Source of the DNA: Zymoseptoria tritici IPO323
Taxonomy: Eukaryota > Ascomycota > Dothideomycetes > Mycosphaerellales > Mycosphaerellaceae
Direction: 5' to 3'
DNA length: 64,000 nucleotides
Assembly: GCF_000219625.1 (NCBI RefSeq)
Contig: NC_018218.1
Coordinates: 1,674,001-1,738,000, forward strand
The notes below the pieces were generated by a model. The model was not told the DNA's origin. It was given only the letters and a program-made list of their open reading frames with translations, and did not search any database. Positions 9,940 to 20,248 of this stretch are shown piece by piece. The stretch's first letter is position 1; each line of letters begins with the position of its first letter. The translations under genes and the position numbers were made by a program.

Positions 9940-12559
9940 TTTGGATCGCTGAGTGCTCGTTTGTTGCGGCGATAAGCTCTTATAGAAGAGAGTGCTTTGT
10001 GGTCTGGTGACCTCGGTCGATAGCCTCGTATTCAGAAGTTCCAGTGGAGGAAAGAAAGTGAAAAGGTTGCTTTGCAATGTCTCGCCCAACGATAGGAGAG
10101 CAATGAAGTTGGTGCAAAGAACAAGAACGATGGCAACACGAGAGGATGGGCCCTCAATCGCAGCTACCGTAGCTACCTACATATATCGAATGTCAAGCGG
10201 CGTCCTGGTGAGCGAAAGGCGCCGGCGATTTGACTAGCTTCCCAAGTTGAAGGGCTCTCTGCTGAAAAGTTAACCAAGAATTCAAAGTAGACCATGCTTA
10301 AGCCTTGTGATCGAGCTACGATCGCGGATTCGCGGCCGGAAATCATAAGTCCGTCCAAAGAGCCACCGAGCACTTCGAGAAGCATCCGGACGATAGCGTG
10401 GAGTGTTGACAAAACGGAAAGCCAGTGACCAGAATAGGAAGTGCGCTAAGTAGAAACCGTCGTCCGCGCTTGCGCATGCTCGAGCCAAGACTCTGATTTT
10501 CGCTGGTTCGGGATCAAGTCGTCTCCAAATTGACTTTGTATGACGAACTCAGTTCAGATTTGGACGCTCCACCGTACACCTTGTTCCCCATGATCGATCC
10601 TTGGCCCCCAACCGTTGCTCAGCGTTAAGGGATAGTCGTTTTTTTCACCCGTCCAGCACCGGTGAGATGAGGGCTTGTGGTACGCTACGACCGTCAGCGA
10701 CGAACTTGGGGTACCTTGACACGGGCCTTACAATTACCAGCCGTCCGGGCCTTGCCACATGGTGTCTCTAGCAAATCTGAGACAGTATGTGTAGCGACTT
10801 GATGCCCATTGTAGGACATTTGTATACACGATGCGTGCTTCCTAAAGCCATGTCCTGCAGTGAGGCAATTCATGCATTCGAAATCCGCTAGCTTAGGAAG
10901 TAGCACAGGTCGATCGATATCGCGGAAGTGCTAGTTGAGATTGAAAGTCGTACTTGTATGTTGCATGTGTGAGTGGGCCGCGAGTCAGGAAGGCTTTGAC
11001 AGCCCACGGGCGAGAGCTCCACTTGAACTTCTTTCGAGAGTTTGTCAGAGGCCGAGCTTGCAAGATGGGGATGCAATAGCGTGACGGTGAGGAGTGCTCT
11101 GAGTATCGATCCAAATCAGCGTAGCTGAAGACTCCACTTTGGGCCATCCCGGCCCTGATACCCGGCGACTCTGGCCATCGGTGAAAGGGCATTAACCAAG
11201 GCAGGTGTCGTTCCTTCGATAGCTCCTGCCTTCGTGTGATATTGGTCTGTTCGAGCAACTTGAATGTCAGATGAAGGATCAGCACATTGCCGATGCGGAA
11301 GATCTGATACGGCAGCTTCTAATGCGCGCAAAGAACGATGAGCCAATATGATGCGCGAATGCTGCATGCCGTACCTGCACGTCAGTGCACGATCGTCTGA
11401 AAAGTTGGGCGCCATTGATCAGTGGCGTGGAATGGCTGCCGGCATAGCTGAACTTAGCTCGTGTCGGCATTCTGACAGTGCCCTAAAGGTTCGTTCGGGC
11501 TTGGCTTCCTCGATTTCTCGGGCGGCTTGCGCTTCTCGTCCTGAGCATAATAATAAGCTGTACAGCCTGAAGAGGAGGGGATCATCGGTCTATATCGCGA
11601 TTTGGCTGTTTGCTGCTGGCCGGAACGACTATGGCTACAGTCGCGCACCAAATCGCAGAGCTAAGGGCGGGAAAGTAAATACGTGCTGCTCATATAATGT
11701 GTCGCTGTGCCCTCCGCTTCGCATGACGACGCAGTCTCACCTATTTGATTGACGACTGCCACGATCAGCCCTGCCGGTGCCCCAGGTTCAAACTGAATTG
11801 CCATAAGGTGAGACCTTTCCCTGTCATCATGAAGTTCCGTGGCTCTGTCACGGATCCTGCTCGTTCCTCGGAGAAAACCTGAACACCCTTGGACCCTCGG
11901 CCACGGTGTCGGTATGCTGTCTCACTTGAGCCACAGAACAGCTGGTCTGGCCACTCGTCATCTCGTACCTTCACGATGAGTGCGCAGCTTTCCTTCTGCG
12001 CATACAAGCCCGACGAACCCTGGCAAGGTCGAGGCCCTGCGCGAATGTGATCGTCGGCCTTCGATGTTGCTGGAGCGGAAGGAATGCAAATCATGACATT
12101 CTGAGTAAGGGGCGGAAACGATTTCACGGTCAGAGGTCCAAAAAAGAGCAACCGCGGATCCCGGGGAGAACACAGCATTGTTCATATGTTCACGTTGTCG
12201 TAGATGTCCTCTCACAAACCTCATGATGAAGTGATGTTCGGCAAGGGTTCGACTGACAGGCATGGTGAAACGTCCAAACGTCACGCTCGAGTCGCACCCC
12301 GGAACACGTTGCCAAGTGCCGAAGAGCCCTTATCCGAGATTCTCTGACTAAGCCGGCTTCATCGTATCCGGATTGTCCGGACTCGTCCGATCATCAAAGA
12401 AAAAAAGTCCATGCCGATAGAGCGAAAGCCTAACACCAAAATCGCCATACCCAAGCGCCAATTCAAATCACTCAATTCCCGTCCAACGCATCCCAAATCC
12501 ATGCCATTATGACTTCCTGAGCATCTTATCGTGATTCGGCATCCATCACACCATTACTG
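9940..12559. other. Long gene-poor interval (2.6 kb)
   Basis: This is the upstream region of the glycosyltransferase plus the space beyond the 3' end of MAD2. Reading frames on both strands reach 60-140 codons, but they lack conserved motifs, signal peptides or convincing splice chains. I saw no tRNA-like cloverleaf, repeat array or transposon ends. Base composition resembles other intergenic DNA here, with no AT-rich RIP-like block. A non-coding RNA or long promoter is possible but unsupported. Confidence 0.4.
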
Positions 12560-13356
12560 CTACTCCGCAAGCCGATAAGATACCACTGTATCGACCCGAT
12601 GCGAATTGGTCGAGAAGCTCCTCAGCATGACTTTCTCAGCATTCTTGACCTCCTTAGCGTCGCTGTCGCCCCATTCCAGAGGCACCTCGCTGTCCGCGTC
12701 TGCATATACCAAAACGTTGAATGTGCAGTTGCCGTCTAGCATCGGAAGAAACGAGACCGACGCTGTGATTTGACGAAACAAGGCCTGGATCTCGGCCTGA
12801 ATCTCCGACTCAGTCTTTTCTTGTTGTGATGAGGCAGCGTCTGGCATGGGAGCGGAATTCTCTTTGTCCGTGGAGGCACTGCGGCGGGCGGAGCTTTTGC
12901 TGTCGTCGTTGAAGATGTTGACCTTTGGTAGCATTAGTCTCCATCTCTGCGCAGCTTCGCCTCTAGAGCACTCACATCGAATTGCCATCGCTCCACGTGC
13001 TCGCCGGTCTCTTTGTTTGTGACAACGATCACCAACTTGGAGATCTTTGACTTTTGCATCCACTTGTTGAGCTGGCTCATGATCTTCTTGATATATGCTT
13101 TGACTTGGTCATCCAAAGAGACCATCATGTTGAGGCCATATTTCTTGACGCTGAACCATGTTAGCATGCGTTTATGTCTGTTCATTGTTGGGATATCTTA
13201 CGCCGAGAAGTCCTCTGCTGGATAGACACCCCTCTGGAACAGGATCGTGTTGATGGAGTACTCGAAGAATTCCGTCACCAACTTCGAGCTTCCGCGCAGC
13301 GACAACTTGTGCGTCTTCGCTCTATCGTCCGATGGCGCCTTCGTTGCAGCCGGCAT
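12560..13356 (-). CDS. MAD2: Spindle assembly checkpoint protein Mad2 (HORMA domain)
   Basis: Three exons: 13356-13202, 13150-12976 and 12922-12560, giving 230 residues. Both introns (51 and 53 nt) have GTAAGA/GTGAGT donors and keep frame: exon 1 ends in phase 2, exon 2 in phase 0. Mad2 binds Mad1 and Cdc20 at unattached kinetochores and blocks the anaphase-promoting complex. The HORMA fold is recognisable throughout: [43 protein letters not shown] and the C-terminal seatbelt ([20 protein letters not shown]). A ~30-residue Ser-rich insertion ([13 protein letters not shown]) after VNIFND explains the extra length over the ~205-residue family norm. Confidence 0.95.
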
Positions 13357-13538
13357 GTTTGCTGCACTTTGTATTGGTAGTTGGTAAATGTCAGATGTAC
13401 CTCGTTGTCTCTCGAAGGCGTTTGTTATGGCCGTTGCTAGGCGGCTCGATTTGGACTAGCGTGCGGTGAAATGGACTTGACGGTGACAAACTTTGGAGAA
13501 GCTGATGCAGTCACGGACGATGCTCGTAGACAATCCTC
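13357..13538. promoter_or_regulatory. Short bidirectional promoter, MAD2 / GUF1
   Basis: Only 182 bp separates the two divergent start codons, so both 5' UTRs and core promoters must fit here or overlap the coding sequence. No clear TATA box is visible. Confidence 0.55.
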
Positions 13539-15524
13539 ATGCGACGATGCTTCCTGGCGACTAGGAAGTCCTATGGCGCCGTTCAACCCTTCTGGCGCTT
13601 CAAGCATGCAGTCTCGCATACCGCGGCCAATGGCGCACTTCGACTCCTGAGCACGACTCCGAGTCGATTGGCAAAGGTCGCCCCAACTCCACTGGAAGAT
13701 CGTATCTCCAAGATTCCCATCGAACGCTTCCGGAACTTCTGCATTGTCGCCCATGTAGACCATGGAAAGAGCACGCTCAGTGATCGGCTTCTGGAATTGA
13801 CGGGCACCATCCAAGCGGGAGGGAACAAGCAGATCTTGGACAAGTTGGACGTCGAAAGAGAAAGAGGCATCACGGTCAAGGCGCAGACATGCTCTATGCT
13901 GTACAACTACAATGGTGAAGACTACTTGCTGCATCTGGTCGACACTCCGGGCCACGTTGACTTTCGCGCGGAAGTGAGCAGGAGTTATGCCAGTTGTGGA
14001 GGAGCCATCCTTCTGGTCGATGCATCGCAAGGTGTACAAGCACAGACGGTGTCGAATTTCTACCTTGCTTTCGCCCAGAACTTGGCGCTTGTGCCAGTCC
14101 TGAACAAAGTAGATCTGCCGTCTGCAGACACCGGACGTACGCTTGAGCAGCTTCGTGACACCTTCGAGATTGACTCCTCGAATGCGGTGATGGTCTCGGC
14201 GAAAACTGGCCTGAACGTGGCGAAATTGCTTCCGACCATCATTGAAGGTATCCCAGCACCCACTGGTGACGAGAATGCGCCGCTAAAACTCTTGCTCGTC
14301 GACAGCTGGTACGACAACTACAAAGGCGTCATTCTCCTCGTCCGCATCTTCGAGGGCAAGGTCCGAGCCGGCGACCGTATCGTGTCCTTCGCCACTGGTC
14401 TTGAATACATCGTCGGCGAGGTCGGAATCATGTACCCTCTTGAGACACCATTCAACAAAGTCCTGCGTGCGGGCCAGGTCGGGTACATCTTCTTTAATCC
14501 GGGCATGAAGCGCAGCAAAGAAGCCAAAGTCGGCGACACCTACACCACAGTCGGAGATCAACACAAAGTCGAGCCGCTCCCGGGCTTCGTCGAGCCCCAG
14601 AGCATGGTGTTCGTCGCCGCCTTTCCCACCGACCAATCCGACTACGCCCATCTGGAAGACAGCATCAATCAGGTCCTCCTGAACGATCGCTCCGTCACCA
14701 TCACCAAGGAGTCCAGCGAAGCCCTCGGGGCCGGCTGGCGGCTTGGATTTCTCGGTACACTGCACTGCTCCGTCTTCGAAGATCGTCTTCGCCAGGAGCA
14801 CGGCGCCTCCATCATCATCACGCCACCCTCCGTCCCGTTCAAGCTCGTGCGCAAAGACGGCTCCGAAGAAATCATCCGCAACCCCAATCTCTTCCCAGAA
14901 GGTCGCGACCTCCACACCCATGCCATGACTCTCGAAGAACCCTACATTACCGCCACCATCACCCTGCCGGAAGAATACCTGGGCAAGGTCATCGAACTCT
15001 GCGAAGGCAATCGCGGCGTGCAAGAGTCCCTCTCGTTCTTCACCGCCACGCAAGTCATTCTTCGTTACCTTCTACCTCTCGAACGATTAGTCGACGACTT
15101 CTTCGGCAAACTCAAGTCCTCTACTAAAGGCTACGCTTCCCTCGACTACGAAGATGCCGGCTATCGGCCCGCTAACATTGTCAAACTGCAATTACACGTC
15201 AACAAAGTGCCCGTTGACGCTGTGGCGCGTGTAGTGCACCACTCGGAAGCCGAGCGTCTGGGCAAGATTTGGGTGAAGAAGTTCAAGGAGCATGTCGACC
15301 GGCAAATGTTCGAGGTGGTAATTCAAGCGGTGGCGGGAAATCGTATCGTGGCAAGGGAGACGATCAAGCCGTTCCGCAAGGATGTGTTGCAGAAACTGCA
15401 CGCGGCGGATAAAGGGCGAAAGATGAAGCTGTTGGAGAAGCAGAAGGAGGGAAGGAAGAAGTTGCGGGCGGTGGGGAATGTGGCGATTGACAACAAGGCC
15501 TTTCAGGCATTTTTGGCCAAGTAA
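13539..15524 (+). CDS. GUF1: Mitochondrial translation factor Guf1 (EF4/LepA GTPase)
   Basis: Single exon of 661 residues. The first ~45 residues are Arg/Ser/Ala-rich with almost no acids ([20 protein letters not shown]), as expected of a mitochondrial presequence. The GTPase domain follows: AHVDHGKST (G1) near residue 72, [11 protein letters not shown] (switch), DTPGHVDF (G3) and NKVDLP (G4). The LepA-specific domains II-IV and the basic C-terminal domain ([13 protein letters not shown]) complete it. The family back-translocates or remodels ribosomes to keep mitochondrial protein synthesis accurate under stress. The divergent neighbour is MAD2. Confidence 0.96.
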   Translation: MRRCFLATRKSYGAVQPFWRFKHAVSHTAANGALRLLSTTPSRLAKVAPTPLEDRISKIPIERFRNFCIVAHVDHGKSTLSDRLLELTGTIQAGGNKQILDKLDVERERGITVKAQTCSMLYNYNGEDYLLHLVDTPGHVDFRAEVSRSYASCGGAILLVDASQGVQAQTVSNFYLAFAQNLALVPVLNKVDLPSADTGRTLEQLRDTFEIDSSNAVMVSAKTGLNVAKLLPTIIEGIPAPTGDENAPLKLLLVDSWYDNYKGVILLVRIFEGKVRAGDRIVSFATGLEYIVGEVGIMYPLETPFNKVLRAGQVGYIFFNPGMKRSKEAKVGDTYTTVGDQHKVEPLPGFVEPQSMVFVAAFPTDQSDYAHLEDSINQVLLNDRSVTITKESSEALGAGWRLGFLGTLHCSVFEDRLRQEHGASIIITPPSVPFKLVRKDGSEEIIRNPNLFPEGRDLHTHAMTLEEPYITATITLPEEYLGKVIELCEGNRGVQESLSFFTATQVILRYLLPLERLVDDFFGKLKSSTKGYASLDYEDAGYRPANIVKLQLHVNKVPVDAVARVVHHSEAERLGKIWVKKFKEHVDRQMFEVVIQAVAGNRIVARETIKPFRKDVLQKLHAADKGRKMKLLEKQKEGRKKLRAVGNVAIDNKAFQAFLAK

Positions 15525-15969
15525 AACCCATAAAGATACAGACACCTCGAACAGAGTACACTCCCACGCGAACTTTTGTACACAAGCGCCCTTGAACAAA
15601 TGGGCAGGCAACGGAGACATTGTGAACATGAAACTTTTCTCATTTCGTATTTTCTCATCATACCATGCATGCATGCGCATAGCGAAACTTGTCCCAAGCA
15701 CTGAAGCTATCCGTCTCCTCATCAGCACAATGTGCCTTTCTGCTCCTCGCGGATCATTCCGTAGGTAGCCCCGTCTATCAATATGACCGAGCACTCATGG
15801 GAACAACACCTATTGTTGGTGTTTCCACTTGCGAACCCCATTCGTATCCGTTCGTGTCACCCTTTTCCCCAAACGCCTTCGCTATGAACGCTTAATCAAT
15901 CAATCAAATCTTCCAATTCTCTCAACTTCTGTCCTCCCTTACTTGCGAACACGATGTCGTGCTGTTTCC
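15525..15969. other. Convergent intergenic, 445 bp
   Basis: Lies between the GUF1 stop and the forkhead gene stop. It contains an alternating purine-pyrimidine stretch (catgcatgcatgcgcat at about 15664) and AATCAATCAATCAAA at about 15893. No gene is seen. Confidence 0.5.
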
Positions 15970-18900
15970 CTATTCCGTCTTCGGCCGTTTCGCCTCGATC
16001 TCGCCTCTACCTTCAAGCGGGGCAGAGTCGTCTGCTGGTCGCTTCGTGCCCCCCGTCATCGGAGCCGGTACGGGAGAAGGAGGTGCAATTGGCTTTGGCT
16101 CAGGCGGCAACGGTGCCGCTATTCCGTTCGATGCCTGAGCAGGAGGTGGAGGATCGGTCGGCTTTTGCCCAGTGGCTGGCGCCGGCACTGCTGCCTCCCC
16201 AGATGGTTTAGGAGCAGGTGTTCCGGCAGACGAGACTTGTTGCGGCGGCTGAATCTGTTGCGGCTTTTTCTGCGGCTGCTGCGGCGATGCGGTCAATGGT
16301 TCCTGAGGCAGTCGCGCTACCGTTTCTGGTGGTTTCTGAATCTGTTGCACTGCGGCAGGCGACGGTTGCTGAGCCTGCTGCGCTTGAACAGGTGCTTGCG
16401 GTCGAGACGGCTGCACTCCGGAAGGCGTCGATTGCTGAGGTCGCTGCGCTTGACCAGATGCCTGCGGTCGAGAATGCTGCGCTGAAGCCGGCAAATGCTG
16501 CTGCTGGGTCACCTGAGTGATAGCTGACGGTGCGGGTGGCGTCGCTTGAGACTGCTGAGACGTAGATACTGTAGCCGGAGCCGTTGATGGAAGAGGTGCC
16601 GCGGGTGTGACCGTTCGAGGTGGTGGTGGTGGCATGCCAGTCGATGAGCCCGCAGAACTTGCAGCAGGCAGATTTGATGTTTGACCTCCCGTCGCGGCAG
16701 CGGGCACTTGAGGTGGTTTTACCGGCTGTGCTACTGTCGCGGCGCCGGCGTCCTGCATTCTCACGTCGGTCGATCCTCCACTGAGTGTACCGCGTTGTAC
16801 AGATCCGGGCGCGCTGCTGTTTGCATTTGCCGGCGCAGGAGCTGCACCATTGGAATTTGCCACAGCAGGTGCAGTTGGCGCAGCACTCGATGTATTGTTG
16901 CTGGTTGCAGTAGGTTGCAGCGATGGTTCTCCATTAGTCGAAGGAGCCTGAGCAGCACTTGCTGCACCGTTATTCGTTACAGCTGCTGGCTGCGATGTCT
17001 GTCCATTGGCCGGAGGAGCCTGAGCAGCCGGTGGAGCATTCGTGGCCGGCGTAGTCGTCTTCTTGCCAAACACATATTCATGTCTTTCAAAGATCTCTTT
17101 CATTCCACGGAACGGCTGCTGTTCTGCCTCGGTCGGCGCGAGCGGCGGAGGGTTCGCCCCGTGGTACAGGTTTGAGTAGTAGTCGGTTGCACGGTCGAAC
17201 AACGCCGTCTGGTGGGTATGTTGCGGCGTGTTCGCGGGATATGGCGCAAGGTACTCGTTTCGATACTTCAAAATAGCCTGTACCACGGCGCCAAACGGGT
17301 TTGCAGGCGGTGCCGGAGCTGGTGGCGGTGGCGGACGTTGTTGAGGCGGATGCGAACCTTGGGCACCATTTGCATATCCGCCGTTCTGTCTACCAGCTAG
17401 GGGTCCGTTCTGCCCGGGCGGATAGTTCCCATTCTGTCCTTGGCCATACGGATGGTAGCCGTTGGATCCTGGAGCACCATGCTGGTTGAAGGGCGGCTGC
17501 CCGTTCTGCCCGGGCGGATGTTGCTGGTATGGTCCATTGAAGGGAGGCTGTCCATATTGGTTCTGCCCGCCATTCTGATTCTGCATGGGCACTGGAGGTC
17601 GCGGTGGAGGCGTTGGTTTCCTCTTTTTATTGTCCAGAGGATGTTCGTGATTGATGGCCCACAGCTTGCCTTTGCCACTTTTTCCAGCGTCTCGGAAGCG
17701 CTCGCAGGAGAGCAAGTTGTGTCTCACACTACTTTGCCATCCCAGCGAGCCTACCTTGTACTTGTAGTATGGCCAACGCTTCATGATCTTGTCGTATATC
17801 GCTTGCAGGTCTGCTTGACCACCTTCAATGTTCTGCAGCACTTCGTCGATGATGTAAATGTAGGTCATGTTAGGCTTCTTCAATTCTTCTTCGGTGAATG
17901 CAGATTCAGGTTTGATGGGCGACGCCTCTCGAGGGATCGGTCGAGGTAGCCTCGGTGATAGCCTCCGCTCAGCTTGTCCGGGACTTCCACTTTCCATCTG
18001 CTGCGATCCACGGTGGACTTGTGAAGGGCCCGCCTCGCCCTCACCAACATCTCCAGACCCAGATGCTTCAATACTTTGCATTGGCATGTCGGGAAGCGCT
18101 TCGCCACGAGCCTGGGCTTTGTTGGCAGCGTCTTTGGCCTTCTGCTCTTGTCGTACCATGGCGATGAGGGCCTCAAGAGGAGGGATGGGGACTCCCTTCC
18201 TTTCGAACTCCTTCGTCTTCCGCTTGACACCGGACTCATCGCGCTTTGAGAGCAGTCCGTTCTTGGGTGGACGGCCAGGACCTTTTCGTTTTTCAGGCAG
18301 CTGATCGGGAGCGAGATTGGCCAGAACCGATGTCGGATCGATGTTGAGAGGTACTGCTGGTGGCGTTTGATCCGTTATCGTGGCTGTGGGCGTGCCCTCG
18401 GCTGGCGCTGTATCGCCAGGCTTGTCGGCCTTGGCTTTGTCGAGCTTCTTTACAGGCGACTCCGTTGGTTCCGCAGACGGCTCTTCCTTCTCGATAACTT
18501 TGGGTTCCGTTGTTGTTGTTGAAGGCTGATGCTCGGCTTTGTCTGCCACGTCGGGCTTCGGTACATCCTTCTTGGCTTGAGCCTTGCCGGGAGCCTTGCC
18601 AGCGGGCGCTTTGCCACCTTTGCCTTTGCCTTTGCCTGATGGCACTGCTTCATCTTTGGACTTGGACTTCTTCAACTTGAGCTTCAGCTTCGGCCTGGGT
18701 TCTTGCGGCGCTTCCTCGGCTTCATCTTCGGCTTGATCTTCGTCTTCGGCCTCGTCCTCGCGTTCACTATCCGTGAATAAGTTGGACAACCTCCTGGCTG
18801 GGCTAATGCTCGAGCCGTCTGCAATACGCGGCGCGGCGTCGTCTTGGTCTTCCTCATCGGACAACACTGGCTCGTTGTGCACATTCTCGGGTAGCATGAA

Positions 18901-20097
18901 TCTCATGCCGAGACTGGATATGAAGATTTCATCGTCGTGATTCAGCTCAAGGTCCTTGTCTCCTTTGACGTATTGAATGCCATTCACATAGGCACCGTTC
19001 CCGATGACATCAAGTAGCCATCGATCGGCCTCGGAGCTGTAGTGGATGATGAGATGCTCGCGGGAGATTTTCTTGATATCTTCTGGGACTGGCGGATGGA
19101 CGGGAAGCTGAGCCCACTCGCGCGGGTCGTTGAGGGCGCCGTTAGATGTGTAGTGTTCGCTTGTTTGGAGGAGGTCACCCTCGGCGAAGGCAATGAGACT
19201 TTGCGGCGCGATCGAGTTGGCGGAGGAGGACTGATTGTTCTTGCGGTGTCGTCGACGATATGTATTCAGGTCTTCTTCGCCGTCTTCTGAGTGCGGATTG
19301 GTGTAGGCGACAGGACCGCCCTGCTCGCTGAAAATACTGAGCGCACCCGGCGGTTCCGGCCGCCCTTCTAACGATTCTCCGGATCCGAAAGGATCGTCGT
19401 CCCCAAATTGTGAGCCAAACTGTGACGGTTGACTGGGCTCCCTCGCATAGTCATCCAGCGCACGACGCGCGTTGCGTTGAGCATTCTTGGCCCGCTTCCT
19501 ATTGAGCTTCTTCTCGCTGTGCCATGCGTCGAGGTAGTTTTGATCGCGAACGATGACCAGGTTGAGAGATCGAATGTAGCAATGACAGTCGCTGAACTTG
19601 AGCATAGCATAAGCCTCTTCCGTGGTGGGCTCGGGCGTCGCGGCGGCGGTAGAATGTGCGGCAGTGGTGGGCTCGATGTGCGACGGAGTGCTAGGTAGTT
19701 CTGGTACGGCAAAGCTGTCGTCTTCCGGCTGAATCAGATCGTTAAAGGCGAGACCCATATCCTCACTTTGCAATGCATGGTCATTCGCTTCGGCACTGGT
19801 GGCAATGTCGGAAGGTTGTGGAGGATCCTGCTGAAGACTGTCGCGAACGTTGCTCGGCACGCCATGGTCAGTGACCTGAGCAGGAGTATCCATCCATGAA
19901 TTTGACTGCGCCAGAGCGGGCGGCGGTCGAACCGGCGTCGTGAACGAATGTTCCTGTTGTGGTTTGAAGTCTTCCTCCGTCATGACTGGCATCCCATCTA
20001 GCTCTTGCGGGGTGAAGTTGAAGGACGAGGGGTTATCGTGCATGGTGGATGTCGACGCAGCGAGCACGCCGACGCTTGCGCCAGGTCCGTGTTCCAT
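15970..20097 (-). CDS. FHA- and forkhead-domain transcription factor (Fhl1-like)
   Basis: Single exon of 1375 residues from the ATG at 20097. The frame stays open upstream to 20535, but that stretch is the last exon of the Gln-rich gene read in the wrong frame, and its ATG overlaps a splice acceptor, so I exclude it. An FHA domain runs over about residues 165-400. Its first strands (CHCYIRSLNLVIVRDQ) are separated from the phosphopeptide-binding core (KKISREHLIIHY, VNGIQY) by ~170 low-complexity residues. A divergent forkhead domain lies at about 735-830 (TYIYIIDEVLQNI, WQSSVRHNLLSCERF). The ~540-residue C-terminal tail is Gln/Pro/Ala-rich. The arrangement matches yeast Fhl1, a regulator of ribosomal protein genes; Fkh1/2-type function is the alternative. 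Confidence 0.88.
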   Translation of the reverse strand: MEHGPGASVGVLAASTSTMHDNPSSFNFTPQELDGMPVMTEEDFKPQQEHSFTTPVRPPPALAQSNSWMDTPAQVTDHGVPSNVRDSLQQDPPQPSDIATSAEANDHALQSEDMGLAFNDLIQPEDDSFAVPELPSTPSHIEPTTAAHSTAAATPEPTTEEAYAMLKFSDCHCYIRSLNLVIVRDQNYLDAWHSEKKLNRKRAKNAQRNARRALDDYAREPSQPSQFGSQFGDDDPFGSGESLEGRPEPPGALSIFSEQGGPVAYTNPHSEDGEEDLNTYRRRHRKNNQSSSANSIAPQSLIAFAEGDLLQTSEHYTSNGALNDPREWAQLPVHPPVPEDIKKISREHLIIHYSSEADRWLLDVIGNGAYVNGIQYVKGDKDLELNHDDEIFISSLGMRFMLPENVHNEPVLSDEEDQDDAAPRIADGSSISPARRLSNLFTDSEREDEAEDEDQAEDEAEEAPQEPRPKLKLKLKKSKSKDEAVPSGKGKGKGGKAPAGKAPGKAQAKKDVPKPDVADKAEHQPSTTTTEPKVIEKEEPSAEPTESPVKKLDKAKADKPGDTAPAEGTPTATITDQTPPAVPLNIDPTSVLANLAPDQLPEKRKGPGRPPKNGLLSKRDESGVKRKTKEFERKGVPIPPLEALIAMVRQEQKAKDAANKAQARGEALPDMPMQSIEASGSGDVGEGEAGPSQVHRGSQQMESGSPGQAERRLSPRLPRPIPREASPIKPESAFTEEELKKPNMTYIYIIDEVLQNIEGGQADLQAIYDKIMKRWPYYKYKVGSLGWQSSVRHNLLSCERFRDAGKSGKGKLWAINHEHPLDNKKRKPTPPPRPPVPMQNQNGGQNQYGQPPFNGPYQQHPPGQNGQPPFNQHGAPGSNGYHPYGQGQNGNYPPGQNGPLAGRQNGGYANGAQGSHPPQQRPPPPPAPAPPANPFGAVVQAILKYRNEYLAPYPANTPQHTHQTALFDRATDYYSNLYHGANPPPLAPTEAEQQPFRGMKEIFERHEYVFGKKTTTPATNAPPAAQAPPANGQTSQPAAVTNNGAASAAQAPSTNGEPSLQPTATSNNTSSAAPTAPAVANSNGAAPAPANANSSAPGSVQRGTLSGGSTDVRMQDAGAATVAQPVKPPQVPAAATGGQTSNLPAASSAGSSTGMPPPPPRTVTPAAPLPSTAPATVSTSQQSQATPPAPSAITQVTQQQHLPASAQHSRPQASGQAQRPQQSTPSGVQPSRPQAPVQAQQAQQPSPAAVQQIQKPPETVARLPQEPLTASPQQPQKKPQQIQPPQQVSSAGTPAPKPSGEAAVPAPATGQKPTDPPPPAQASNGIAAPLPPEPKPIAPPSPVPAPMTGGTKRPADDSAPLEGRGEIEAKRPKTE

Positions 20098-20248
20098 CTG
20101 TATTGTTTGCGACCTGGCTTCATCGCGCCTTTGCTGGAAGAAGTGATCGTTTGCTTCCGGTTCCGCTATGGCGGCGTCGTAGTACGATGTCGGGAAAAGC
20201 AGGCAGGGTTGGTCGAAGGGGTGGAGGAAGTGGAAGCGGTCAGCGCAA

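Noticed and set aside
11348..11752. A 134-codon + strand frame in the 10-12.5 kb gap
   Set aside because: No motif, no signal peptide, poor start context (MMREC); comparable frames occur by chance in GC-rich DNA.
12230..12270. GGGTTCGACT resembling a tRNA B-box
   Set aside because: No matching A-box or foldable cloverleaf upstream.
14283..15053. A 256-codon minus-strand frame
   Set aside because: Antisense to GUF1 with no independent motif.
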